Assembly (NCBI GenBank): GCA_036850595.1
Contig: CM072158.1
Span: 12,911,422-12,975,421 of the forward strand
From: Rhyacichthys aspro
Taxonomy: Eukaryota; Chordata; Actinopteri; Gobiiformes; Rhyacichthyidae
DNA: 64,000 bases
Direction: 5' to 3'
How positions within the stretch are numbered: the stretch's first letter is position 1; each line of letters begins with the position of its first letter. Shown one piece after another: positions 50,601 through 63,500 of the stretch. Both the position numbers and the translations under genes were made by a program. Below the pieces are notes generated by a model. That model was not told the DNA's origin. It worked only from the letters and a program-made list of their open reading frames with translations, and ran no database searches.

Positions 50601-53600
50601 CACACATCTCCCTGGCCTTGGTTCTAAGCTGAGTCCACTAACACAAATAAAAGACGCAGGTTGCAGCCCTTGGTCATTCTGATATGCTTAGGTCAGATTT
50701 TTAAGTTCATCACTTTGTCATCTCATCTCTTTTGACTAACCTCTTTTCTCTCTTCAAATCTTCTCTTTTTCTTTTCTTTTTTTTTTTTTTTTTTTTTACT
50801 TTCTTGAACTCTCCTGCTTCCCTCTCTGTGCGACTGCCCTTCCTACCCCTCAATCTTTCACTTCCCACTTTCTCTTCTTCTCTTGGCCTTCCTCTTTCTG
50901 GTGCCTTTCCATTTCCCATCCCAGATGCACAGCCCACAGAGGCGGAGACAGCCGTGTGGAACCAGGTCAGCGCCGTGCTGGAGGAGGCTCATGGGATACT
51001 AGCAGAGCTCCAATCCTATAATGGAGCCGGCCAGGAGATTCGAGAAGTGAGCGAGACGCAAGCACACAATTAGTGAAGCTGGACATCAATAAACTGTCAA
51101 GACAGTCTCTAAAAGAAAAACAGCACTGACATTTATAAGGTTTTTATTGCAGAGTAAAATATGTGTAATGAGCTTTTTCTTGTCAGACATTGCCAAATTC
51201 TTTAACAGACATTTAATCATTTCCTCTCTTCACTAACTTAAGCACTCTTTAATACTTGTCTCTTTACACCTGCATGTCACTTTATATTAACACTGTTCAA
51301 ACAACTTGTTTTATTACTGACTGGAAAACAGGAATAATCTCTGATTCAGGTTAGATAAAGTGACAGTGATGATTCTATAAACCTAGCACAATGAAGTATT
51401 TTACATTGCATTTTAAGAAGATGTGAGCTCCTCAGTTTAAGAGTAACCTGTGCCCCTCTTCCTTGTCCCTTTCTCAAGGCGATCCAGAATCCAGGTGACT
51501 TAGCTCTTCAGGAGAAGGCCTGGAACGCAGTCTGCCCCCTGGTGGCCAAGCTCAAACGCTTTTATGAGTTCTCCCTCCGACTGGGTGAGCGCAGTCTTTT
51601 CAAGTTACTGTATCATAAAATAGTGCCAGAAGAGATTAATTTGTTGCAGATATATGATAAAGATATTATCATCCTCTGACAGTTTAATTGTGTCTTAAAT
51701 TAAAATACGAGTATGAATTCACAAACTATACAGCTGCAGGTATGTTTTGAACAGAAGCTTTTGCAAGTGCAAGTGGAAGATGCCTCAGCAGTTGAAGGCA
51801 TTGTTCATGTTCCCTTGAAATCACACATTCAGCAGATTCAATTTAAGGTGATAAATGAAAAGTGTAGTGTCTGGTACAGTCACCTTGCTCAACTGAGATT
51901 TTAGATTCTCTACAGCATCATTCTGTAACAAATCACTGACACACAGTGCCTATCCTCTCAGCCATCTCTGCAGCAGCCTAAACGAGCAGCCAGGCAGCCG
52001 TTGCTACGGAAACTGTGGTACATGAATGTCCAGCACAATGCGAGACGGAGAAGAGAGATGTATGGAGGAGAGAGTTGCACTGCCGCCTCTGTTCTGCCTT
52101 CCAATAATACTTCGATCTGATGAACATCATGTTCTCAGCTTACACCAATGAGGCTGACAAATAATTCATGATAATGTTTCAGCATAAATGTATCATAAGG
52201 TTTCTAGTGCCGTCTCCTGATAAAGAAACACCATTGAGATAAACACCTTTGTGGCGACTTAACTACTATTGGTTTATTGGGATCTAGATTGATGAGTGTT
52301 AATCAAATGCACAGCTCCAGATTTTCCAAGCATGTTATCAGGAAGAAGTGCCCATGCGCAGTGGTAGCCATGGCTCCGCGAACAGCAGGAGAGACGTTAG
52401 GGTTTCTACACAAGCCCTTTAGATGAAACACTTGAGCGCTGTATTTATAGAAGCCCCTAATACATCTTTAATGCAGAGGAAGAAATAGAGCCTCAGGAGA
52501 CTTTGCTTCTTTGGCATTGCACAACAAATGGCCTCCAAAGTCTTGTTTGAGGCAGTGGGGTAGTGACAGACCCTGGTCCAATAGCATTTGTGACACTAGG
52601 GCCTCATGCTTGGACATACATGTCTTGTTGAGCAAACAAATAAATAATATAAGAAGGACTCAATTATGTGTGGTGGAATGTGGTTTATTGCCTCCTCCAT
52701 GCCTGTCTTTTGTTTGTTATTTATTTGGAACAAGATTTGTCATCCAAAGTATTTTTTCAGTCTTTTTAAGTGAGATGCAGAGAGACATGTGCTTCCAGAA
52801 ATGTCCCAAAAGCCAGATAAGATGGAATAATAACATGACATAATATTTCTGAGTGCTGTTTTCTCCTATAAAGGACACTTCAAATCCATGTGAGAGAGCA
52901 GTCTCAAGAAGAGATGTGGGTTGTAGTTGGCGCATGTGGGTTTATAATTGTATTTTGTGTTGACAGAGAATGCCTTGCGCAGTCTGCTGGAAGCGCTGAC
53001 GAGCCCACCTTATGCTCCCATGCAGCACCTGGAGAGAGAGCAGGCCCTGGCCAAACAGTTTGCTGAGATCCTCCACTTCACACTAAGCTTTGATGAGCTA
53101 AAAGTAATAGTATTGTCCTGTTTACAGCCCAATAAGACAATTAGCCGTGTGAGTAATAATGACGTTTTTTTTTACTTTTCACAAATCGCAGATGACGAAT
53201 CCAGCCATTCAGAATGACTTCAGCTATTACAGGAGGACCATAAGCCGAAACAGGCTGAACAACCAGCAGGTGAGGCCTGGTGGAGGCTTCACATTATGTG
53301 CCTCATTAGTAATGAGTGGTGTAGAGGTGTGGCTTTTCTCCTCCGCACTAAACAATAAAAATGAACAGTGCCATTGGTGCCAAATTAGATGCACTGTTGT
53401 CTGTAGTTTCATTGGCTGTGAGGAATGGCAGACTGTGTAAATGATGATGTTTTAAGATATCTGATCTTTTTTCAGCTGGAAGCAGAGAATGAGGTAAACA
53501 ATGAGATGGCCAATCGAATGTCACTGTTTTACGCTGAAGCCACGCCCATGCTGAAGACTCTCAGTAATGCTACCACCAAGTTTGTGTCAGAGGTGTGTTG

Positions 53601-55928
53601 TTTAGTAAACCTGAACTGAACATTTGAATTTCTCACAAAATCATGCATTAAAATATGCATAACAGGAACATCTTTATTTGACTACTTATGCCATCATATT
53701 TATGGGCAACAAAAGGAGACATCAATGATTTAAAGTGATTTAAATCCATGATAATAGCCAGTGGCAGATATAGCCAATAGTTAAGTGCATCAGTGTAAAT
53801 GCTCAATATTGTTTTAACTTTGTGTAACTAGTGTACTTTGTCTCCCCCTTGTGGAACAAATTTGAGTGTCTGATATCTTTAATCCTGTACATTTCAGAAT
53901 AAGACCTTGCCTATTGAGGACACCACAGACTGCCTGAGCACCATGGCCTGTGTGTGTCGTGTCATGCTAGAAACTCCGTAAGTACCATCCCAGTTTTCTT
54001 TACTTTCCTCCTTGGGTTCTTCTCCAATAGTCACAAGAACAAATTTTAATTAATCATTCTTTCAAAATGAATACAAAAGGGCTGTCTCGTGTTTCCGACT
54101 AATGAATAATTTAATTAACGAGCCAGCATTTATTAATAGAGTGAATGAATAAATGACCTTTGTCCTTCACAGCCAGTCCAATATAATTCATCTCTTTCTC
54201 TTATTTTCATATCCATGTGTCCTGCAGGGAATACCGCTGCCGGTTCACCAACACAGACACCATGCTGTTCTGCATGAGGGTGATGGTGGGTGTCATCATT
54301 CTTTACGACCATGTTCACCCAGTTGGGGCTTTTGCTAAGACCTCCAAAATCGATGTGAGTATGCGCTGCACTAGAAGTGGGCTTTTTCATTTTTAGTGAT
54401 GCTTTTTGCTCTAGACCAGTGGTGTCAAACTCAAATTGATGAGGGGCCACAAAAGTTCAGGGGCCAAAGATGGTGACATGATTTAATAAAATTTTGAATG
54501 TGAGATTTCATCTTCATTTGAGTCTTACAAAAGTTATCACACATACAATAATTTCCCCCTTTCATGGAAACTGGTTTTAGTTGGATTTCAAGAAGTTTTA
54601 GTCAGATTTCAACAGGTTTTAGTCAGATTTGAGCAGGTTTTAGTTGGATTTCAACAGATTTTAGATGGATTTGGACAGGTTTTAGACAGATCTGAACAGG
54701 TTTTAGTCACATAACTTTGTGGCAAAAAATAAAATCCATCTAAAACTTAAATTCAATGAATTAAACCTAGTGCCAAAATATCACTTTCTAAATGTATTGA
54801 AGGGCTACATAAAACTTGTCAAAAGGCTGCATTTGGCCCCCGGTCCTTGAGTTTGACATGTGTGCTCTAGACAGTTTATATCCTTGAATATGTTGAGCTG
54901 TTTTTAGGTTATAGAATAATTTTCCAGATTAGTTTTGTGTTAGTCATTGATGTGCAAGGTGTTGCTGAGAGTAGTAACAAAGTATTGATGGATATGCATT
55001 GTCTAACGGGGTATGGGAGACATGTGCACTCACTGTAGTTCAAGGCCCTGGGCCCTGTCCTACAAAGCTGGACTAACTTCAGGGTTAACTCTGTGTTGTC
55101 AGTACTATCAAGACGGTTGACATTTTATTGAGGCGGATCAGTTCCAGCTAGAGGATATCAGCAATAACAAACAAGCTGCCAGTGTGACCAAAAGAAAAAT
55201 AAATTCTGTTCAGAGAGTGAAAAAATAGGCTGCACAAGTGACAAAGCTGGTTGGAATGAAAGTACAGTCAGAATTACCTTTGACACTGTGATATCCTATA
55301 ATTTCATACCATGTAAGTTTATACACATTCATACACATGCACATTCAAAAAAGCTTTTCTTGTGTTACAGAGGTCCACTGATTAATATTCTCTGTAATAA
55401 TTATTTTAACATAACATTTAAACAGTAGACCCCCACTTACTGTGTGGTTCTTGGTTTTTACTTGGTGAATAAGTGCTGTACATTCAGTCAGTGAGTTTAG
55501 TGTAGTTTGGTGTTATTCTTCCTGGTACCATATTTCTGACCTGTCAGTGTATTTTGTCATCTAGTGCTGACTGTTTCACATAAACGTGCTCACAGCTCCA
55601 CAGAGCAATCCAGGGTGAACTGAACTGGACAAGTTGGATTTTGATTTGAGCAAAATGAGGTGGAGTGACCCTTCTCTAAACGCTTTGTGTGATCTGTGTG
55701 TTTGCAGATGAAGGGCTGCATCAAGGTCCTGAAAGAGCAGCCGTCCAACAGTGTAGAGGGCCTTCTCAATGCACTGAGGTGTGTGAGGCTGACTGACCAA
55801 ATACTGTATGCAAAATAACTGTGCAAACTCTTTTAACACCTGCTTATTTTTGTCCTTTCTGTAGGTATACGACACGGCATCTAAATGATGACAGCACCTC
55901 AAAACAAATCAGGGCCCTGCTGCAATGA
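47586..55928 (+). CDS. cyrib: CYFIP-related RAC1 interactor (FAM49/CYRI family, CYRIB-like)
   Basis: There are two alternative first coding exons, 47586-47655 or 48663-48735. The common exons are 50925-51046, 51479-51584, 52967-53103, 53192-53269, 53476-53592, 53898-53977, 54228-54354, 55708-55778 and 55865-55928. All sites are GT-AG. The product is 323 or 324 aa, the lengths of CYRIA and CYRIB. The N-terminal MGN is a myristoylation signal. The single DUF1394 domain includes FSYYRRTISR; its Arg-Arg is residues 160/161 in the 324-aa form, the pair known to be needed for RAC1 binding in CYRI-B. The protein is a membrane-bound brake on RAC1-WAVE actin signalling. Blocks MTNPAIQNDF, TTKFVSENK and AFAKTSKID are CYRIB-like; EVNNEMANRM and TISRNR are CYRIA-like, so the paralogue label is less sure than the family. 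A hAT-type element sits in the intron before 55708. Confidence 0.96.
48663..48735 (+). CDS. cyrib: cyrib alternative first coding exon 1b
   Basis: Encodes MGNLLKVLACTELEHGPIVF plus LDFE and one base of the next codon (73 nt). A strong acceptor (CTCTCTCTGTTCCAG) lies just before the ATG, and the donor is C|GTGAGA. CTELEHGP resembles CYRIB. It has the same phase as exon 1a, so it is a mutually exclusive partner. The junction residue becomes His, giving 324 aa. Confidence 0.88.
50777..50798. repeat. Poly-T tract before cyrib exon 2
   Basis: About 22 T inside a longer pyrimidine-rich stretch that runs to the acceptor at 50924. Confidence 0.8.
54417..54864. mobile_element. Non-autonomous hAT-type transposon in a cyrib intron
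   Basis: A 448-bp element is flanked by a perfect 8-bp target duplication, CTCTAGAC at 54409-54416 and 54865-54872, the size typical of hAT. The ends are inverted: CAGTGGTGTCAAACTCA on the left, and the reverse complement of the right end is CACACATGTCAAACTCA. Blocks such as GGGGCCACAAAAGTTCAG and GCATTTGGCCCCCGG are typical of vertebrate hAT/Charlie relatives. There is no transposase. The centre is a 21-bp tandem array. Confidence 0.9.
54573..54710 (+). repeat. 21-bp minisatellite inside the hAT-type element
   Basis: Six tandem units plus a partial one, consensus near GGTTTTAGTCAGATTTCAAC followed by A. Unit starts are at 54573, 54594, 54615, 54636, 54657 and 54678. Units differ at several bases. 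Confidence 0.88.
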
Positions 55929-57550
55929 GATACAAGAAGGAAGGAAGGATGAAAGAAAGAAAGAAAGAGAGGATGCACTTGAAGGAAAGAGGAGGACGCT
56001 GATACAAGTGGCTGATAAATCTGTTTACAAAGAAGCAAAATTATCCCCAGGTTAAAAAAACTGACGGTAGTAAGAAGAAGAAACAAATTATATATATTGT
56101 TAGCTGTCCATCATTCTGTCTCTCATTTTGTAAAGTAAGAAAAAGAGAAAAATGCCAGAAAAGAATATAGATATTTATTAAACAAGTGAAAAACAAGCAG
56201 CAGATCAAAATAGATAGGATTAAAAAGAAAGCTATATTGCAAAATTCACAGTTGGAACTGTGACGAAAGGGGTAAATATTCCAACAGTAGTTTAAATATT
56301 TTTGCACACTTTAAAAACATTGCCATCTCTGTTTCTCTGCAGTTGAGCTAAATTGAATCGTAAACAAAAACCCTGTGCTCCTGTGTTTGCCTTGTCACAC
56401 ACATTAAAGGGGTCGGATTTGGCTCCTTTTAGTGAGTATGTAGTGTTGTGGTGGATCCTGGAGCTGCACTCGTGTACCAACAGGTGAATAGTGAAGCAAT
56501 GTGATGGACACACTCCGGAGATTTGCTTCCACCTGCTTTGATCATTTTTTCAGTGCAGCTGGAAAGTACGAGGAGAGGGCACAAGCAGATAAGAGAACCC
56601 AGCCTTTTATGCTTACATGCCTCCATTTTGACCGCTTCATTCACCCTCAAACCTCTGACAACTACCCTCCCCATACAGTATGTGGCACAATCCCACTTTT
56701 TGCAGTGTCCCGTCAGTCACCCGCTCCGTTGTCTGGCTTTACTTGAACAATGTCCACTCTTTCCATGGTGCTAAAGTGGTTTAGATTCGACAATGTTTGT
56801 TTATTAGAATTCATATGGCAGCGTCTAATGTACAACGAAAGGACCAAGAGATTATTTCGTCATGCGTTTCGTCACCGTTTTCACTTTAGCGCACAAAAAG
56901 ATGTGTTTGGAGAAAACCATAGCACACTTACTTGATCACGCAGTGCCAAAGCTGATGGGTTCATGCTGTTACGAGGGGGAAAAGGCCAGGATTGAGGAGT
57001 TTCACTGAAGTCATCAAGCAGACACATACCATTTAAAAGAGGCTTTTATTATTAGCTAGGGTGCTCAAGGCAAAAATCTCCAACATCTGCCAAAATTAAG
57101 TTTGTAATTCAGGGCTGATCAAAACTACTGAAAAAGTGTGACATGAAAACAAATGAAGGTTTAAGATGAAAAGGATCACTGTACTTTGGATGTCTATAGC
57201 CCTTAGTCTAATTTATTTGATCTTCTATTTTCTATACAGGGGTATGTGCTCAAGCATATTCTGTATAAATATATAGATGGCATGTTGTAAAAGTTCTGAC
57301 CGAAATGTGTAAATAAGGTGTTTTTATTCATTTTTAATCGTTCAGTGATGCTGAAATTGGGTATGTGTTGTCTCTCAGAATTACCATATGTTTGGCTTGG
57401 ACCATCAGACTTGCCATAGTCATAGGTTTCAAAACTTCAGCTTCATGATGAATGAACCAAAGGGAGGGAAGGGTGCTGAGGAGGAAGAGCTGTCCATTTG
57501 CTTGTTATTTTGTACATTTTGTGCAACAATAAACTTCATTTATTACATTC
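55929..57550 (+). other. cyrib 3' untranslated region
   Basis: About 1.6 kb between the stop codon and the polyadenylation signal. It begins with a purine-rich GAAG/GAAA simple repeat (about 55935-55972). The open frames here are read as untranslated. Confidence 0.65.
57528..57533 (+). terminator. cyrib polyadenylation signal
   Basis: AATAAA is followed about 25 bases later by GT-rich sequence (TGTTTTGTGTCTGTCT), the normal layout of a cleavage site. Confidence 0.7.
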
Positions 57551-57559
57551 AGCCACTGT

Positions 57560-60500
57560 TTTGTGTCTGTCTAAGTGAGGTAAACATTGACTTTTTCACT
57601 GAGTTAAAATGAGCACACTAGGTGAACTAGTAATATAAGTACAACACATACAAACAAATTAAATTTTAAACCTGATTTTGCACATGGGTTACTTAGATGA
57701 CACATTAGTACAACCCACAGATAAAAGCCCTACCTCCTTACTTAACATAACTCACTGAAAGCTGCTAAACAATTTAAAGATCACTACAAAACACAACCAA
57801 AATCTTTATTAAAACATTTCTGAAGAATAAATAATTTTTAAACTGATCATAGACGTTGTAATATTGTGCATTAGGCTTTCTCCAGTCAAATTTTGCCACA
57901 AGGGGGCGGTACAACATTGCTAGTCAGCCAACAATTTTGACATGGGAGTCATTTTTCTTAACATTAATGCTATATTTCAAAAAGAAAGACGAAGCTCACT
58001 GAGTATTGGGTAAAGCAGTGTTTGTAGTGTTTCATTTTTCAGGGGTTTAGCCACTAGTCACAAACTATAGGCTATCTCTCATGTACCTATCAATGATTTT
58101 ATTTATGGGTGTTTCACTGTTTTGATGGGATTCTGTTTTACAAAGTGCTATTTAAATAAAGTATTATTTTCTGACATACCTGTAAAGTAGGGCAGGGGGA
58201 CACTGGAGAGCCTGTTAGCAGTTAGATACGGAAAAGTGAGCAGTGCAGATACTGTACTATACAGCCAGTGCACCGTTCATCCACAGTGCAGAGTATAGCA
58301 TTATGAAGGTACATATTCCTCAAGGGGGCTTCATTTGGTTAGAAAAAACGATAAGCAAATAGTGTAATAGTTTGAATGAGGGGAACTACACCTGTGTTTG
58401 TAATACCAACCCATGTCTATGTTTGGTTTAGTCATGAATTAAATAAGGAACAAGCGATCGATTTTACTTCCCTAACATCAGTTATTACAACATTATGGAG
58501 CACTTAAACAGAAAGGCTGGAAATAATGTCGTTTTATTGTGTTTCCACTGTGGTACATACAGAACCAGTTGTCAAAGTAACCGTCTCCAAAACGTTCCCT
58601 GGGATTGTGCTTGCAAATTCCCCTTCTTGTTGCTTTCACTCCTTTACTTGAGCTTGGTCAAACGGATCAACTATTAACCGTTAACTGCCCTAAGGAGAGA
58701 ACACCTTATCAACCCCACTGTATGTGATACGCTGCAGCGGTTTCCCTCCATTTACTTCCCCTCCCGCCACACACAACAATCATCTTTCTTTTTTTTCCAT
58801 TGTCTCACTCCCACAAAGCTATCATATGAACACCAAGGTACACATACTGTTGTCCTCACATGCCACACAATGTAAATGAGCCAGTGTCATTACCAACCGC
58901 CGCTTTACCTGTCAACTGACCAACGGTGCTAAATTTCTTTGAGCATACAGGCGGTTTAGTGGGGCTTTAGGGCTTTATTACTATAGTAATCACGAAAACA
59001 TTATGGATCTGTTCTTGAAGTGTTACAAATGTAGGCCTCAAAACTAAGACATAAAGAAGACTACAGCTCAAAGGAGAATGTGTTTAGATGAATTTTCTTA
59101 ATAAAATATATGTATGTTCAAATATAACATGGAGCAATAATATTAACATAAAAAGGTGTTTTTCTACTATCTTCACAAAAGTACAATGAGCTATACTGTA
59201 CTGTGCTGTACTGTAGGTGAGCCTGTAAACATTATGGATAATTATGGAGCAAACTCTGCTTGCTACTGAACCAAACAGGGCCATATACTGTACATAATGC
59301 TTGTGTCTTTGTTCCATACACATACAGAACCATACATGTATGTCAGTCTGCTTCCCAACAGTCTCAAATGAATCAAACTGACAACAAGCACATTGTAGCA
59401 GATCTGACGCAGAGTGATGAATAAGATGTCATGTAAAATGTACACAGAGTGAGCATGTAGATCTCCTCCTGCCTTCTGCTTAGCATGTTGAAAGTCTTCA
59501 TATAATAGAGCTCTTTGTTTAAAACTGGTTCAAGAGGGTGTGTGTGTGTACATGTATGTGTACAAACAGATGCTTTTGGCTGATATGGCATAATGTTACA
59601 CAGGTTGCATAACTCACTTAAGACATGAGTGAACTTTTTGCTGGTGCACACACACGTGGGGTTTAGGGGGGTGTACAGATAGATACAAGCCATGATTTTC
59701 AAAGTAAAGACTGTGGCTCCCCGGCTGTTGCTCACCCATGGCCCTTAAACTCTCTGGTATGTCCAATATCTATGGAGTGCTAAAAAAAATAAAGGTCTCA
59801 ACAAAATGTATAGTCTCCAGCCAAATACACATTACAGGCACAAACTGCTCTCATCTTTGAACCTCTGAATGAAGATACAGCATTTGCCTTTTGATGGCAA
59901 TTCGAAAAAAGATCAATTAAAATCAAATAACTTAAAAAGTTAATGAATATTACTATTATTACTATTAAAGCATTCATCAGACTAAGGAAACAATGTTATC
60001 ATGCAACTGAACAGTGTTAATCCTAGTTATCAGACAAATCCAAAAGCCCAAATTCAAGCTCTACTTAATTTGGAGGTAAACATCACATAACTTTGGCTCT
60101 TAAGGGCAGAGTAGAAAAACATTGAATTTCACAGTATCAATTTGGAAAAGCCATTAAACTGAGCATACTAGTGCATTCAAAAAGTGTGCTGGTCCCTAAC
60201 TCAGGAAAGAAATAGAACTGTACGGGCAAAAACCCTTTACACTAAAGCTCTGCAATGCAGCAGCGAAAGCGTTAAAGACCGCAGAAGGGGAGGCGCCCAG
60301 TCCCACCCACTCTCTGTCCATTTGCATATCAGGCGGGAAGGCTGTGGCTCTTTGTTGCTGTAGAGTCGAGCCATAACCACTCCCACAAAACACTGCACTG
60401 GCGGGAAAAAGCGCTGAAGTCACTGAGAATAGAAACAACAGATAGACAGACACAGACACACACACACACACACACACTGTCTTTGTCTCACGTACAGTAC

Positions 60501-63500
60501 ACACCAGAGAATAGCTGGCACACACAAACTGACACACACACACAATAGACAGGCTGGCTTTGTTGGTCGTTTATGGAGTGGCACACCTATTTCCTGCCCA
60601 GACCAAAGGTGAATACAAGCGGAGTCAGATAAACTAGAGATGAAAAGAGCATGGAAAAACTGAAATACAGGGAAAAGCATGAAAAATTAAACAATGACAT
60701 TTTTCACTCTTGGAGACACAGTGCATCAAGTAAAATCAGCCTTCTTTAAAGCAGTACTTGCAAAACAATAGTGTGTTGTGTATACAGAGCTGAGTGTTGC
60801 CCTGGGAAAAGAGTTCACTGGGTTGCTGGAAAAACAGGAAGGAATGTCATGCTCTGGATTGGGGAGGGTAAAACAGTCAGGGAAAAAAAGAGAGCAGGAG
60901 AGCGGCCCCACATTACATAACTGAGCAGGAAATATACAGTGAAGTGAGAGCCACAGTTAGAGAAAGAGGAACAAATACTAAAGGCACCTCTGACACGTTC
61001 CTTACAGGCCTTTCACATCGGATCATGTCTCCGTCTCTTGTCATCCCTTAGTTGCTGTTTTGCAACTTCGGAAGCCAGACATTGCCGGGGAAAATGGAGC
61101 TCTGTGAACTCACTGAACCCTGTCCCTATAGACATGCATCAATAAATAAATGAGAGGCTGAGCTTAGTTGTGGATGCATACATCACATCTCGCTGTTACA
61201 AAACACTCTTAAGGCTGAACTGGGATGCATCACACTTATCCCTAAGTGACCCTAAATGCATTATGAACACACAGGTGACGCTATGTATGCAGGGAAAGGA
61301 CAATAGGAGCACAAAGCCATGCCAACAATGCTCTGTGTCACACCTGATATTTTGTTTCTCACATGATTACGCAACACCAAGTCAATTGTCTGTGTGAAGT
61401 TATTCTAACTAAGGGAAAAGGAAAGGTTATCTGGACTGGTTTTGTAGTGAGGACCACATTACCTTAAAACAAAGACTTATCAGTGAATCTACGTAAAAAG
61501 GAGAAGTGTCTCTTGTTGCAATGATGCTGACACCACTTGGCCTGTCAAAGGATGTCAAAGGATCAAGAAACATATCTATTACACTATACAAGAAGAAATA
61601 ATTAACTTTACATAATTAATCACAGATCACAGTGCATGCATAGCCTGACACTTGACCCACTTACTGTTTTTAGAAAAACTAAAAACAATATTGTAGGACC
61701 TTCACATTCCACATATTTCTGATTATGCGTCAGTGTATCGTCTACATTGAAGCTTGGCCTTCCTACTATCAGCAAGCAATTATGACTGCGCACATTCATA
61801 ACACATTCATAACAGTGGTTAATACAACAGATCCTGGTCACACTGTCTTTGACTACAGCTGCCCCTGTCTGATTAGTCTGTGTGCGTAGGTGCATGCCAG
61901 CCAGTTTCTTAGTCTCACCAGGGCCAGATGGCAGGGAATGTTTAGTCAAATGGGATTAGAGATTAGGATTAAGAAGACTTCAAATTAGCTAGACGCACAG
62001 TCACTGGATGACACACTACTACGGCAGAGATCCAAGGCAAGTTCAACAACACCTAAACAAAAACAATCATGTTTTTGTGCAGTAAAGTATTCAACATTTT
62101 ACAATGTTTACTCATAACCTAAACAGCATTATACTGTCTCGTGTAATGAAAAGAGAGTGCGATATACGTCACCATATACCAATCACCATACACATAGAAA
62201 CCTTGAATACTGTAAATGTTCATAAAAAGAAAGGCAGAAAAAGGCAGAAAAGGTAGCTGACAGAATCTTTGATACTATCCATACTCACTTACAGACTTGC
62301 TTTGGTTGTGAATACCACAAATATTTATTGAAATTCCAGAGGCAAACTTAAAACAAATGCATTTGAATATTCCAAATAATATGTACAGTGTGTGATAATC
62401 CCTGCAATAGGATCAGTGGTAAAATGGTCATTCATGTATAGGCTGCAGCGTGTATTACGTAAGTGCGCCAGCAGCTTCCCCGTGGCGGGCCTCGTCTATA
62501 GGACAATGTGTGCTCTGTGAACAGACAGACAGGCAGTGAGCCGCTATACGGCTGCACTGCACAGAAAGACAGACAGAATGCAGCGCTTTGACTGCATGGC
62601 TCCTACTTATAACTGGGTATAGAATGCATTTTACCAGTTCTTCAAGCATGTAATTAAAAATCGCTTTTTCTGCAAGATGGAGCTGCTTCTGTCAGCAGTG
62701 AGTATGAGTGCATATGAGTGCATGTGTCCCTAAGATGATCCACCGACTTGCAGTGCGTAAATCACTAATTAGCCTTGTGACCGCCGATTCTGCCCTAGTT
62801 CTCCACTTCTGTGAGCAAGGGTACGCTGAGTTCAACAGGCTCAAGCCTTATGTCATTTAATTGCGCAAGCTTTCTTCCTTTAAATGTGGAATGATTCAGC
62901 AATGCCTGGAGGTGCCAGGCATGACTTGTGGCACTCGAAAAGTACATATCACACTGGTTACATAAGCAAATTTGAGGTATTTAAAAATGTGGCTGGTGAT
63001 ACAAGGTCCTGATAAATAATGTACAACAGTAGGAAAGAAAAACAAAGTAACAATAGGCAGACACCAGTTGTACAGTGACCTTTGCTATCAGCATGACTCC
63101 CATACTGCATGTAAGCCCCCCGTAAGCACCAGACCTGACCCACTTTACAATAACAGAATGTGGGACACACATACACTCGCATTTCCACCTATTATATTGC
63201 TGGAAATATTTTTAGTCATGTGGAGGAGGTCAAGCACCAAGAACCTGTAAATGCAACAGGTGATGACAGGCTATGCCCAACACATCAAGGCTTTTAGATC
63301 AGTGGACAACAAGGGTCTGGTTCTTTAGAAAGGCGCCAAGGTGAAAAGGAAAAGCGGCAAGTGAGGAGAAGCAAAGGGAGTGCCAACAGGCCTCTGGAGT
63401 AATGCCAGGTATTGTGTAAGTGGTTTTACAGCAGGCAGGCACACCTTGGTTTGAAAGGTGTACAACACACATACACACCGTTGTGAAAATGCTCTCACCT

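Noticed and set aside
60196..60680. Minus-strand frames rich in Cys-Val and Val-Ser
   Set aside because: They are translations of the CA microsatellite, not a cysteine-rich protein.
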